Assembly (NCBI RefSeq): GCF_000284295.1
Contig: NC_017093.1
Location: 5,084,001-5,148,000 of the forward strand
Reading direction: 5' to 3'
DNA length: 64,000 bases
Origin: Actinoplanes missouriensis 431
GTDB taxonomy: Bacteria > Actinomycetota > Actinomycetes > Mycobacteriales > Micromonosporaceae
Position 1 is the first letter of the stretch, and every line of letters starts with the position of its first letter. This document shows, piece by piece, positions 8,152-16,398 of this stretch. The position numbers and the translations under genes are program-made. Under the pieces are notes generated by a model. That model was not told where the DNA came from. It saw nothing but the letters and a program-made list of their open reading frames with translations, and ran no database searches.

Positions 8152-8460
8152 CACTGAGCGCCAGCCGGCCCACGAACTTCCACGATCTGCGGGCGGACGC
8201 GATCATTGCCCGACACATGGACCGGGACATCTGCGGATCGCCGGATCGCCGGATCAGCGATGAGCGCCGGCTGGTCCGGCTGGTGCGTGGTGCTGCTGGA
8301 GCGGCCCGGGACAGCACTGGGCGCCAGCTCGCGTTGGTCGGCTGGCTTTCAGTGCTGTTCCGGGCCGGTCAGACGACGCTCAGCGCCAGCCGGCCCGCGG
8401 AGCTCCACGATCCACGGCCCGATCAGCAGCGACGATCACGCGACGGATGCACCGGGACAC
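8152..8460. repeat. pair of imperfect ~80-bp direct repeats flanking an intact palindrome
   Basis: Two segments, about 8152-8230 and 8374-8460, share the opening AGCGCCAGCCGGCCC, then CTCCACGATC or TTCCACGATC, a GATCA motif and the closing ACCGGGACA. They look like diverged copies of one unit and bracket the palindrome at 8313. The remaining stretch to 8949 has no supported gene. Confidence 0.6.
8313..8356. repeat. palindromic repeat copy 2 (16-12-16), uninterrupted
   Basis: Arms AGCACTGGGCGCCAGC (8313-8328) and GCTGGCTTTCAGTGCT (8341-8356) with a 12-base loop. The upstream 50 bases (GCCGGCTGGTCCGGCTGG, then GTGCGTGGTGCTGCTGG) match the left flank of the insertion sequence at 6234-6288, so this copy is the empty-site counterpart. 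Confidence 0.8.
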
Positions 8461-8578
8461 TAGCTGCAATCGATGCCATTGGACTGAGCGGACGCGACCC
8501 GCGACTCGACTCCGCACACGGGCGGGTCGGCTCCTCGCGTGTGGAAATCGGCTGCGAATCACGCCTCGACCTCGGACT

Positions 8579-8760
8579 CGGGCGGGGCAAGGTCGGGCCG
8601 GGCGGGACAGCGCGGGGCCGGGCAGGGCAAGGGAGAGCGGGGCAGCGCGGGGCGGGGCAGCGCGGGGCGGCGTCGGCCGGGGCGGGGCCGGGGCGGGTGA
8701 GGGTGGGGGGACGCCGGGGCCGGCGGTTTCGGGCGCCGGCGGAAGGGGCGTCAGGGGTGG
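8579..8760. repeat. G-rich low-complexity tract
   Basis: A plus-strand stretch made largely of GGGGC, GGGCA and GCGGGG runs, including three near-copies of CGGGGCAGCG between about 8640 and 8670. Many short G-runs with 1-5-base spacers could form G-quadruplexes. It lies about 200 bases before the monooxygenase-like gene. There is no coding signal. Confidence 0.6.
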
Positions 8761-8949
8761 CGGTGGCGGGACGGCGCGGCGGGGTTTGGGAAGGGGTCGC
8801 GCGTACCGGGAAAGGTCCTAGGGAGGGCCACACCGCGTCTTCTGTGGAGGCCCACATGGAACCCGGGAGCGCATCCGGACAGGGCGGTGATCTTACCGAT
8901 AGTCATATTCGGACTTCGCTGTGTACGGTGCCGGTGAGGGCTTCCATCG

Positions 8950-10215
8950 ATGACGGACCTCACCACGGGGAGACACAGCTTGCGCAACGTCCTGATAGTC
9001 GGCGCCGGACAGGCCGGCCTCCAACTCGCCCTGAGCCTCGCCGCCGAGGGCTACCGCGTCACCCTCATGTCGGCCCGCACCCCGGGCGAGATCCGGGACG
9101 GCGCCCCGACCTCGACCCAGGCGATGTTCGACCCGGCGCTGGAGACCGAGCGTGCCTACGGCCTGAACCACTGGGACCGGCTGGCCCCGCCGATCCACGG
9201 CCTGCACGTGCAGCTCGCCGCCCCGCCCGGCAATCTGGCGCTGCAGTTCACCGCGCCGCTGGAGCGCCCGGCCTCCTCCGTCGACCAGCGGATCAAGATG
9301 GTCGGCTGGCTGGCCGACGCGGAGCGGGCCGGTGTGGAGGTCGTCTACCAGCCGGTGAGCCCGGGTTATCTGGACGCGCTCGCGCCACGGTTCGACCTGA
9401 CGATCGTGGCGGCCGGGCGCGGCGACCTCATCGAGCTGTTCGGGCGCGATCCGGAACGGTCACCCTATGATCAGCCGCAGCGGGCGCTCTCGGTCGCGTA
9501 CGTTCACGGGCTGGCCCCGGAGCAGGCCTGGCCGCAGCCGCATGTGGAGTTCCACGCGATCCCGGGGTTCGGCGAGCTGTTCGTGATCCCGTCCCTGACG
9601 AGGACCGGCCCGTGCGACATCCTGTTCTGGGAGGCGGTCCCGGGCGGCCCGCTCGACGTGTTCGGCACGAAGAGCGGCGAGGAACTGCTCGACCTGTCGC
9701 TGAGCCTCGTCAAGGAGAACCTGCCCTGGTTCGCCGAGCGCTGCGCCGCGGTGCGGCTCACCGACGACCGGGCGACGATCGAGGGACGGTTCACGCCGAC
9801 CGTCCGCACGCCGGTCGCGCACCTGCCCAGCGGCGGTCTCGTGCTCGGCATCGGCGACGTCGTGATCTCCAACGACCCGATCACCGGGCAGGGCGCGAAC
9901 ACCGCGGCGAAGGCGGCCCAGCACTATCTGCAGGCGATCCTGCGGCGCGGCGACGAGGCGTTCGACGAGCAGTGGATGACCGCGACGTTCGAGTCGTTCT
10001 GGTCGGCGCACGCCCGAGCCGTGACGCTGTGGACGAACGGGATGCTGCAGCCGCTGCCACCGCACGCGCAGCGGATCCTCGGGGCCGCGGCGGCGATCCC
10101 GGCGGTGGCGCGGCGGTTCGCGCACGGCTTCACCGACCCGAACGACCTGCTCACGTGGTTCAGCGACCCGTCATCAGCCGAAACGTACCTACAAGCCGTG
10201 ACAAGGGCAGAATAA
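8950..10215 (+). CDS. styrene/indole monooxygenase-like FAD flavoprotein
   Basis: Up to 421 residues. The N-terminal dinucleotide-binding motif is VLIVGAGQAGLQLALSLA and the FAD-binding GD motif appears as LVLGIGDVVISNDPITGQGA near residue 295. The central SSVDQRIKMVGWLADAE and SPYDQPQRALSVAYVHGL segments match the StyA/SmoA group of two-component flavin monooxygenases, which epoxidise styrene or indole with reduced FAD from a partner reductase. No reductase gene is next to it. A TTG at 8980, 6 bases after GGGGAGA, is an alternative start giving 411 residues and beginning at the FAD motif. A 76-base gap separates it from the ABC transporter, so co-transcription is possible. Confidence 0.85.
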   Translation: MTDLTTGRHSLRNVLIVGAGQAGLQLALSLAAEGYRVTLMSARTPGEIRDGAPTSTQAMFDPALETERAYGLNHWDRLAPPIHGLHVQLAAPPGNLALQFTAPLERPASSVDQRIKMVGWLADAERAGVEVVYQPVSPGYLDALAPRFDLTIVAAGRGDLIELFGRDPERSPYDQPQRALSVAYVHGLAPEQAWPQPHVEFHAIPGFGELFVIPSLTRTGPCDILFWEAVPGGPLDVFGTKSGEELLDLSLSLVKENLPWFAERCAAVRLTDDRATIEGRFTPTVRTPVAHLPSGGLVLGIGDVVISNDPITGQGANTAAKAAQHYLQAILRRGDEAFDEQWMTATFESFWSAHARAVTLWTNGMLQPLPPHAQRILGAAAAIPAVARRFAHGFTDPNDLLTWFSDPSSAETYLQAVTRAE

Positions 10216-10291
10216 ACCGGTTGAGCCGCCTCACAGCAGCCGCGCAGGATGGGGAACACCGCTTCCCCCTCTCCGCACCGAGGACTTCTTC

Positions 10292-13200
10292 ATGCGTCTG
10301 CTCCGCGACCTGTGGGCCACCAGCCGAAGTCGCACCGCGCTCGTCGCGTTCCTGATCGTCCTCGGGGCCGCGGGCGGGGCGCTCGCGCTCGCCGTGGCCG
10401 GTCCGGTGCTCGTCGACAAGTCGTGGCCGCTCTTCACGGTCCTGGTCGGCGCACTGGTCGCGGGCGTGATCAGCGACGTCGTGGTGGGCCTGGTGGTGGC
10501 CCGGCTGACCGCCGACTGGGCGGCCCGGGTCCGCCGCCGGCTGAACCGGGTGGCGTTCGGCCAGGACGTGCCGACCCTGGAGAACACGCCGGTCGGCGAG
10601 TTGCTCGACCGGATCGACTCGGACGTCTACCAGGTCGGCGCCGAGTTGCGCGGCAGCGGCGTGCGGCTGGCCCAGTCGCTCGCGGTCGCCAGCCTGTCGG
10701 TCGTCACCACGTTCTTCGTCTGGTGGCCGGCCGCGATCGCGATGATCGTCGTGTCGGTGCTGCTCTTCGTCGTCATGAACAAGCCGATCCAGCGCATCTC
10801 CCCGCTGCGCATCTCCGAGGAGGAGGCCTGGTCGGACCTGGCGGCGGTGATGGAGGAGGCGATCCACGGGCAGGACGACGTCCGGACCAGCCTGGCGGCG
10901 CCCTATGTGCGCCGGCTCTATGCGCTGCGCGCCGCCGAGGTGTTGCGCCGGGGCCGCCTGGTGTGGCGTTCGTCGTCGAGGATCACCATGGGGGCCGGTT
11001 CGATCACCCGTACCCTGATCGCGGTCCTGGTCGTCGCCGGGGCCTGGGCCCTGATGGCCGGAGAGATCGACGGCGCGCGCCTCACCGCGGTGTGGCTCCT
11101 GGCGCTCGGTTTCGGCGGCACGCTGGAGCACGTCACCCGGATGGTGCCCGAGCTGCAGAACGCGCTCGGCGCCTGGAGCCGGGTGCAGCTGCTCAGCCAG
11201 GTCGAGCAGGAGCCGACCGAGGGCGTGGATCCGATGGACGGCGATCTGTCGGTGCGGAACCTGACGTTCCACTACGATCCCACCCGGCCGGCGGCCCTCA
11301 AGAACATCACCGTCACCTTCAGACGAGGCCATTCGTACGCGTTGATCGGCCGCACCGGCTCGGGCAAGTCCACCCTGGCCAAGGTGCTGACCCGGGCCGT
11401 CGACGTGCCCCGCGGCACGGTCCTGCTGGGCGGCGTCGACGTCAACGACATCGGGGTGGAGGGGCTGCGGCGCTGGACCGCGATCGTCCCGCAGCGCACC
11501 GAGATCCTGGCCGGCACGCTCGCCGAGAACATCGCGCTCTTCGACCCGCAGCTGCTGCCGCGGGCCGGCGAGGCGCTCGACGAGCTGGGCCTGACCGCCT
11601 GGGTGGCCGGCCTGCCGGACGGCATGCACACCCGGCTCGGGGAGAACGGCTACAAGCTCTCCGCCGGGCAGGAACAGCTGGTGGCGTTCGCCCGGATCCT
11701 GGTCCGTGACCCGCAGGTGGTGATCCTCGACGAGGCGACCGCGCGGATGGACCCGGTCACCGAGGCGTGGGTGCAGCGGGCCACCGACCGGCTGCTGCGC
11801 GGCCGGATCGGCGTGATCGTGGCGCACCGGCTCTCCAGCGTGCAACGCTGCGACGAGGTGGTCGTGCTCGCCGACGGCGAGCTGCTGGAGCAGGGACCGC
11901 TGCAGGAGTCGCAGCGGTTCGCGGAGCTGATGGCGAGCAGCAGGCTGGCGGTCCCGGCCGGGAACGTCCGCAACGCCGGCGTCGCCGAGAGCGACGACTG
12001 GGACACCGCGCTGCAGGTGGAGCTCGGTCAGGACGCCCTCGCCGGCCCGCTGCCCAGCGTCGATCCGCCGCGGCTGCCGGAGCCGCCGCAGGCCCGGACC
12101 ATGCGGGAGATCGTGCGGCTGGCGACCAACGACAAACGGTACGGCCTGGGCGCGGTCAGCCTCTTCCTGCTGCTGGTCCTCTTCGGACTCGACGGCGCGA
12201 TCCTGCCGCTGCTCTGGGCGGACGTGGTCGACGGGCAGGGCAACCCGCTCTACCCGGCGATCGGCATCGCGGCGGCGCTGCTCGCGCTGATCCCGACGCT
12301 GTACTACACCGGCGCCTGGTTCCCGGAGTGGTGGGTCCGGCAGATGCTGCGGATCAGCCTGCGCCTGCTGCACGGGCAGATCGGCCCGCGCCGGGTCAGC
12401 AAGCACACCCCGGCCGAGGTGGTCGCGCAGGGCGGTGACACCGAGCGGGTGGTCATGCTGGCCGACAACCTGATCGACAACGGCGTCGCGGTGGTGACCG
12501 TGGTGGCGATGACGCTGACCTCGCAGTCGGCGGTGCCGGCCGGGTTGTTCGTCGGCACGATGGTGCTCTCCGGCCTGGCCGCGACGCTGTTCGGGCCGCG
12601 GCTGGAGCAGGCGGCCCGGCGGACCGTGGCGGCCCGGGCGGCGTTCGCGACGTCGCTGGTCTCGTCACTGTCGGCGGCGCGCACGGTGAAGCTGGCCGGC
12701 GCGACCGAGCCGGTGCTGGAGCATCTGGCGCGGCTCGACGCCACCCGCAGCGAGCTGCAGCGGCGGGAGATCGCGATCCAGGTCTGGGCGCGGTCGACCC
12801 CGTCGGTCGCGAGCGGCCTGCTGCCGATCGCCGCCTGGTACCTCTACCTGACCGGGCAGCTCAGCGCGGCGGCCACGCTGATCGCGGTGGCGACCCTCGG
12901 GTCGGCGCGGTGGTTCGCCTGGACCATCGCGTCGCTGGTGTCGCACTTCCCGTCGGCGAAGGTGTGGACCCGCCGCACGGTGGCCATGGCCGGCGTCTCG
13001 GCGTACACGTCCGAGGTGCCGGGTGTGGACATCTCCGCCGGGACGGCGCCGGCGCCGCCGACGGCGCCGCGCAACCCGCTGCGCACCCTCTCGCTGCGTC
13101 ACTTCAGCGCGGTGCACGAGAACGGAGCACTGGGGGTACGCGACATCGACCTCACGGTCGACCGGGGCGAGCTGGTTCTGGTGGTCGGACCGGTCGGCTC

Positions 13201-13762
13201 GGGCAAGTCGTCGCTGCTGCGCGCGCTGGCCGGCATCGTGCACCACACCGGCGAGCTGCGCTGGAACGGCGAGCAGGTGGCCGAGCCGGAGATGTTCCTG
13301 CGGCCCAACCAGGTGGGGTACGTCGCTCAGCTGCCCCGGGTGCTCTCCGGGACGGTCGCCGACAACATCGCGCTCGGGCACGAGGTGGACGCGGCCGACG
13401 CGGTGACCGTGGCCCAGCTGGACCACGACCTGGCGGCGGCCGGCGGCGGGTTGCAGCTGCTCATCGGGCACAAGGGCACCCGGCTCTCCGGCGGCCAGCT
13501 GCAACGGCTGGCGCTGGCCCGGGCGCTCGCGCCGCGCACCGAGCTGCTGATCGCCGACGACGTCTCGTCCGCGCTGGACGTGACGACGGAGCTGGAGCTG
13601 TGGCGGGCGCTGCGCTCGCACGGGGTGACGGTGGTCGGCTCGACCTCGAAACGGGCGGCGCTCGCGCAGGCCGACCGGGTGGTCGTGCTGATCGGCGGCC
13701 GGGCGGAGGCGCAGGGCACGTGGCAGGAGCTGGAGTCCCGCTGGGGGCACCTGGCCGGCTGA
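10292..13762 (+). CDS. fused double ABC exporter (TMD-NBD-TMD-NBD)
   Basis: An 1156-residue full exporter made of two half-transporters in one chain. TMD1 covers about residues 1-300. NBD1 has Walker A GRTGSGKST (about 352), signature LSAGQ (455), Walker B VVILDEAT (476) and the switch histidine in IVAHRLSS (509). TMD2 lies about 600-900. NBD2 has Walker A GPVGSGKSS (966), signature LSGGQ (1064), but Walker B LLIADDVS and no switch histidine (VVGSTSKR). The second site therefore has Asp for the catalytic Glu and Ser for His, which predicts one weak ATP site. The substrate is unknown. The upstream flavoprotein may make or modify the exported compound. Confidence 0.88.
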   Translation: MRLLRDLWATSRSRTALVAFLIVLGAAGGALALAVAGPVLVDKSWPLFTVLVGALVAGVISDVVVGLVVARLTADWAARVRRRLNRVAFGQDVPTLENTPVGELLDRIDSDVYQVGAELRGSGVRLAQSLAVASLSVVTTFFVWWPAAIAMIVVSVLLFVVMNKPIQRISPLRISEEEAWSDLAAVMEEAIHGQDDVRTSLAAPYVRRLYALRAAEVLRRGRLVWRSSSRITMGAGSITRTLIAVLVVAGAWALMAGEIDGARLTAVWLLALGFGGTLEHVTRMVPELQNALGAWSRVQLLSQVEQEPTEGVDPMDGDLSVRNLTFHYDPTRPAALKNITVTFRRGHSYALIGRTGSGKSTLAKVLTRAVDVPRGTVLLGGVDVNDIGVEGLRRWTAIVPQRTEILAGTLAENIALFDPQLLPRAGEALDELGLTAWVAGLPDGMHTRLGENGYKLSAGQEQLVAFARILVRDPQVVILDEATARMDPVTEAWVQRATDRLLRGRIGVIVAHRLSSVQRCDEVVVLADGELLEQGPLQESQRFAELMASSRLAVPAGNVRNAGVAESDDWDTALQVELGQDALAGPLPSVDPPRLPEPPQARTMREIVRLATNDKRYGLGAVSLFLLLVLFGLDGAILPLLWADVVDGQGNPLYPAIGIAAALLALIPTLYYTGAWFPEWWVRQMLRISLRLLHGQIGPRRVSKHTPAEVVAQGGDTERVVMLADNLIDNGVAVVTVVAMTLTSQSAVPAGLFVGTMVLSGLAATLFGPRLEQAARRTVAARAAFATSLVSSLSAARTVKLAGATEPVLEHLARLDATRSELQRREIAIQVWARSTPSVASGLLPIAAWYLYLTGQLSAAATLIAVATLGSARWFAWTIASLVSHFPSAKVWTRRTVAMAGVSAYTSEVPGVDISAGTAPAPPTAPRNPLRTLSLRHFSAVHENGALGVRDIDLTVDRGELVLVVGPVGSGKSSLLRALAGIVHHTGELRWNGEQVAEPEMFLRPNQVGYVAQLPRVLSGTVADNIALGHEVDAADAVTVAQLDHDLAAAGGGLQLLIGHKGTRLSGGQLQRLALARALAPRTELLIADDVSSALDVTTELELWRALRSHGVTVVGSTSKRAALAQADRVVVLIGGRAEAQGTWQELESRWGHLAG

Positions 13763-13774
13763 TTCCCGGGCGGC

Positions 13775-14629
13775 CTAACCGGCCAGTGCTTTCAGCTGGG
13801 CGACCACACCGGTGACGGTGTCGGCCGGGATGGCGAATCCCAGGCCGACACTGCCCGTGCTGTCACCGGCGGTGGCGATCGCGACGTTGATGCCGACCAC
13901 CCGGCCGGACGTGTCGACCAGGGCGCCGCCCGAGTTGCCCTGGTTGATCGCGGCGTCGGTCTGCAGCAGCCCGGTGAGCTTCTCGTCGCCGGTGTCCAGG
14001 CTGCGGTCCAGGGCGGAGACGATGCCCGAGGTCACGGTCCCCTCCAGACCGAGCGGCGCGCCGAACGCGAGGACCGTGTCGCCGACCGCCACGCTGTCGT
14101 CGGTGGCGAACGTGACGGGTGTCAGTCCGGCAAGGCCGGTGGCCTGCACCAGCGCGAGGTCGTGGGTGGCGTCGGCGGCGACCACCCGCGCCGGCACGGT
14201 CTGCCCGGTGGAGAGCCGCACGCTGACCGTGCCGTCCGACGCGATCACGTGGTTGTTGGTGAGGATCAGGCCGTCAGCGCCGATCACCACGCCGGAGCCG
14301 AGCGACGACTCCTGCGCGCCGTCGACGAGCACGGTGACGACGCTGGGCTGCACCTGCGCCACGATCGGGGCGAGGTCGGTCCCCTCGGTGATCGTCGCGA
14401 CGTCCGCTGCCACGGCGGCCGTGGTCGTGGTGTGCAGATGCTGCTCCATCAGGTACGCCCCGGCGCTGCCCCCGCCGGCCACCAGCACGAGCACCGCGGC
14501 GCCGCCGGCCACCCGCCTCCTCCATCGCGGATCCCGCGGCGGCTTGATCATCACCGGCGGGATGTGGATATCCATCGGGGCGGCGGGCTGCTCGTCGACG
14601 GCGGCGGGGCGGGTCAGCAGATCGGTCAT
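13775..14629 (-). CDS. membrane-anchored trypsin-like (HtrA-type) serine protease without PDZ
   Basis: About 284 residues from the ATG at 14629. A cytosolic N-terminus of about 40 residues is followed by one membrane segment (VAGGAAVLVLVAGGGSAGAY) and an extracytoplasmic chymotrypsin-fold protease. The triad is visible: His in LILTNNHVIASDG, Asp in ATHDLALVQATG and Ser in NQGNSGGALVDTSG. Unlike HtrA/DegP there is no C-terminal PDZ domain; the chain ends right after the protease. Such short forms occur in actinomycetes and may act as envelope quality-control or regulatory proteases. It converges on the ABC gene with a 12-base gap. Confidence 0.87.
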   Translation of the reverse strand: MTDLLTRPAAVDEQPAAPMDIHIPPVMIKPPRDPRWRRRVAGGAAVLVLVAGGGSAGAYLMEQHLHTTTTAAVAADVATITEGTDLAPIVAQVQPSVVTVLVDGAQESSLGSGVVIGADGLILTNNHVIASDGTVSVRLSTGQTVPARVVAADATHDLALVQATGLAGLTPVTFATDDSVAVGDTVLAFGAPLGLEGTVTSGIVSALDRSLDTGDEKLTGLLQTDAAINQGNSGGALVDTSGRVVGINVAIATAGDSTGSVGLGFAIPADTVTGVVAQLKALAG

Positions 14630-15098
14630 ACCGGGAACGATGCGCCGCCACGCTAATGGCCAGCGGTGAGCGATCTGTGACTTCACTGTGTGCGGATCGC
14701 GATCGGGCGGTAGCCCGTACGGGTGGCTCCGGCCACCCGTACGGACAGAACCGGCGCGGCGCGCGGAACGGACCACGCCGACCTCTAAGGTCTGCCGGGT
14801 GTCCCCCACGAACACCACGCGAACGGTAGTCGAACGGCGTCCCTTCGGTCCCACGATCAGTGAGCCGGCCGCTGCTCTTCGCACAGCCCTCCCCCAGCTG
14901 CCTCCCCGCTTCTCCACAGCCCCGCTGCCGGCGTCGCCGGCGTCCGCCGATCCGGAGCCGCTCGCGCCGGACGAGAGATAGCCGCAGGACATCGGCCGAA
15001 AGTGGCAGAGGTCCACAGCAATCGGAGACTTCCGTCAGATGTCGTGCACAGCCGGTTTCGCGACGCTGGAATCCTCAGCTCGCACCGGGAGGCACGGT
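14630..15098. other. divergent intergenic region with one strong hairpin
   Basis: No gene is supported in this region between the protease (minus) and the peptidoglycan-binding gene (plus). It should hold both promoters. The only clear structure is a perfect 13-bp stem with a 4-base loop at 14715-14744 (arms CCGTACGGGTGGC and GCCACCCGTACGG). No T-run follows on either side, so it is not an obvious terminator. Confidence 0.6.
14715..14744. repeat. perfect inverted repeat between divergent genes
   Basis: Arms CCGTACGGGTGGC and GCCACCCGTACGG with the loop TCCG. It sits 86 bases upstream of the protease start and could be a transcription-factor site or an RNA hairpin in the protease leader. Confidence 0.6.
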
Positions 15099-15380
15099 AT
15101 GTCCGCACGAGGAATGCTCAGCGTGGTCGGCACGGCGGTCGGCGGCCTGATCGGCTGGACCGATGTCGCCCCGCCCGCCGACCCGGCGACACTGCGCGCG
15201 CTCTTCGCCGATCTGGGTGTCCGGATCGGTGACGACGACGCGCAGCTGGCCGAGGCGGTCCGCTACTTCCAGCAGCGCACCGGCCTGCCCGCCGACGGCG
15301 TGGCGGGTCCGGCGACCGCGCACCTGCTCGCCCGGTACGCGTCGGAGGCCCGCGAGCTCACCCGGATCGAGGCAGCCTGA
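15099..15380 (+). CDS. small peptidoglycan-binding-like protein
   Basis: 93 residues from the ATG at 15099, which has GGGAGG 6 bases upstream. The first 25 residues (MSARGMLSVVGTAVGGLIG) are mildly hydrophobic and could be a membrane contact. The rest fits the PG_binding_1 helical fold: DPATLRALFADLGVRIG, DDAQLAEAVRYFQQRTGL and PADGVAGPATAHLLARYA. In this family the YFQxxxGLPADGxxGPxT core binds cell-wall muropeptide. No enzyme domain is attached. It is followed after 53 bases by a hydrolase gene on the same strand. Confidence 0.72.
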   Translation: MSARGMLSVVGTAVGGLIGWTDVAPPADPATLRALFADLGVRIGDDDAQLAEAVRYFQQRTGLPADGVAGPATAHLLARYASEARELTRIEAA

Positions 15381-15433
15381 GGGGCGCTCGTCGTGCTCCG
15401 CTGAGCACGTCGGACCCACGGTAGGGTCGGGAC

Positions 15434-16270
15434 GTGCCGATCCACACCGGCGCCGACGGCGCTCAGCTGTATCACGACGACACCCATCCCGGCTCGGCGG
15501 AGCCCCCGCTGATCGTCCTGGCCGGCGGGGCCGCCCGCCACCCGGACTACTTCGGTGATCTGGGCGGCCTCGGCGCGCGGCAGCGCCTCGTCATCCCGCA
15601 TTTGCGCGGCGTCGGCCGGTCGCCGGGCGGGCAGCACGGGTCCTACTGGGAGCAGGCCGCCGACCTGGAGGGTCTGCGCGAGCACCTGGGCCTGGACCGG
15701 ATCCGGCTCGCCGGGCACTCGGCCGGCACCCGGCTCGCCACCGCGTACGCGGCCCGTTTCCCGGAGCGGCTGGACCGGCTGATTCTGATCACGCCACCGG
15801 CCACGCATCTGGTCGGCGTGGCGGCGGACACCGACCGGCTGCGGGCCCGCCGGGGCGGTGAGCCGGTCTTCGACGCGGCCGTCGCGGCGGCCGCGGAGGG
15901 ACCGGACCTGAGCGGCGAGGACGCCTTCCACGCCTGGTACGCCCGGTGCGCCCCGCTCGGGTACGCCGCCTGGACCCGCATCGAGCAGGAGCACGCCCGG
16001 GCCGGCCGGTTCGCGCTGCCGGCCATGCGGGCGTATTTCGGGGTCGAGCCCCCGGCTGATTTCGCCGCGCTGCTGGGCCGGGTCACCGCGCCGGTCACGG
16101 TGATCGCCGGCGCCGAGGACTGCCTCACCGGCCTCGCCCCGGTGGTGGCGCTCGCGGACATCTTCCCGGACGGCGAGGCCGTGGTGATCGAGGACTGCGG
16201 GCACTATCCGTGGGTGGAGAAGCCCGCGGAATTCGTCGCGGCGATGCTCGGTAAACGCTCGAACGGCTGA
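15434..16270 (+). CDS. alpha/beta hydrolase (S33 proline-iminopeptidase-like)
   Basis: A 278-residue alpha/beta hydrolase with GTG start. The oxyanion strand is LIVLAGGAARHPDYFGDLGG, where HPDYxGDL resembles proline iminopeptidases. The nucleophile elbow is LAGHSAGTRLA, the acid probably lies in VIAGAEDCLTG and the catalytic His in EDCGHYPWVEKP. No signal peptide is present, so it should be cytosolic. The substrate may be a short peptide, ester or lactone; sequence alone does not decide. Confidence 0.82.
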   Translation: MPIHTGADGAQLYHDDTHPGSAEPPLIVLAGGAARHPDYFGDLGGLGARQRLVIPHLRGVGRSPGGQHGSYWEQAADLEGLREHLGLDRIRLAGHSAGTRLATAYAARFPERLDRLILITPPATHLVGVAADTDRLRARRGGEPVFDAAVAAAAEGPDLSGEDAFHAWYARCAPLGYAAWTRIEQEHARAGRFALPAMRAYFGVEPPADFAALLGRVTAPVTVIAGAEDCLTGLAPVVALADIFPDGEAVVIEDCGHYPWVEKPAEFVAAMLGKRSNG

Positions 16271-16398
16271 ATCGACACCATCTGCGAACAGAACCACTCC
16301 ATAGTGTCATCCACGCGTCTCTCTCCGTGGTGGAACCTTCTTATCGTGGCCGGGGTATCACTACCGATCCCGGGCCCGGGGCTCGAAGGGAAACCACC

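Noticed and set aside
10160..12406. 748-codon minus-strand open frame opposite the ABC exporter
   Set aside because: Antisense shadow; the plus strand has complete ABC motifs.
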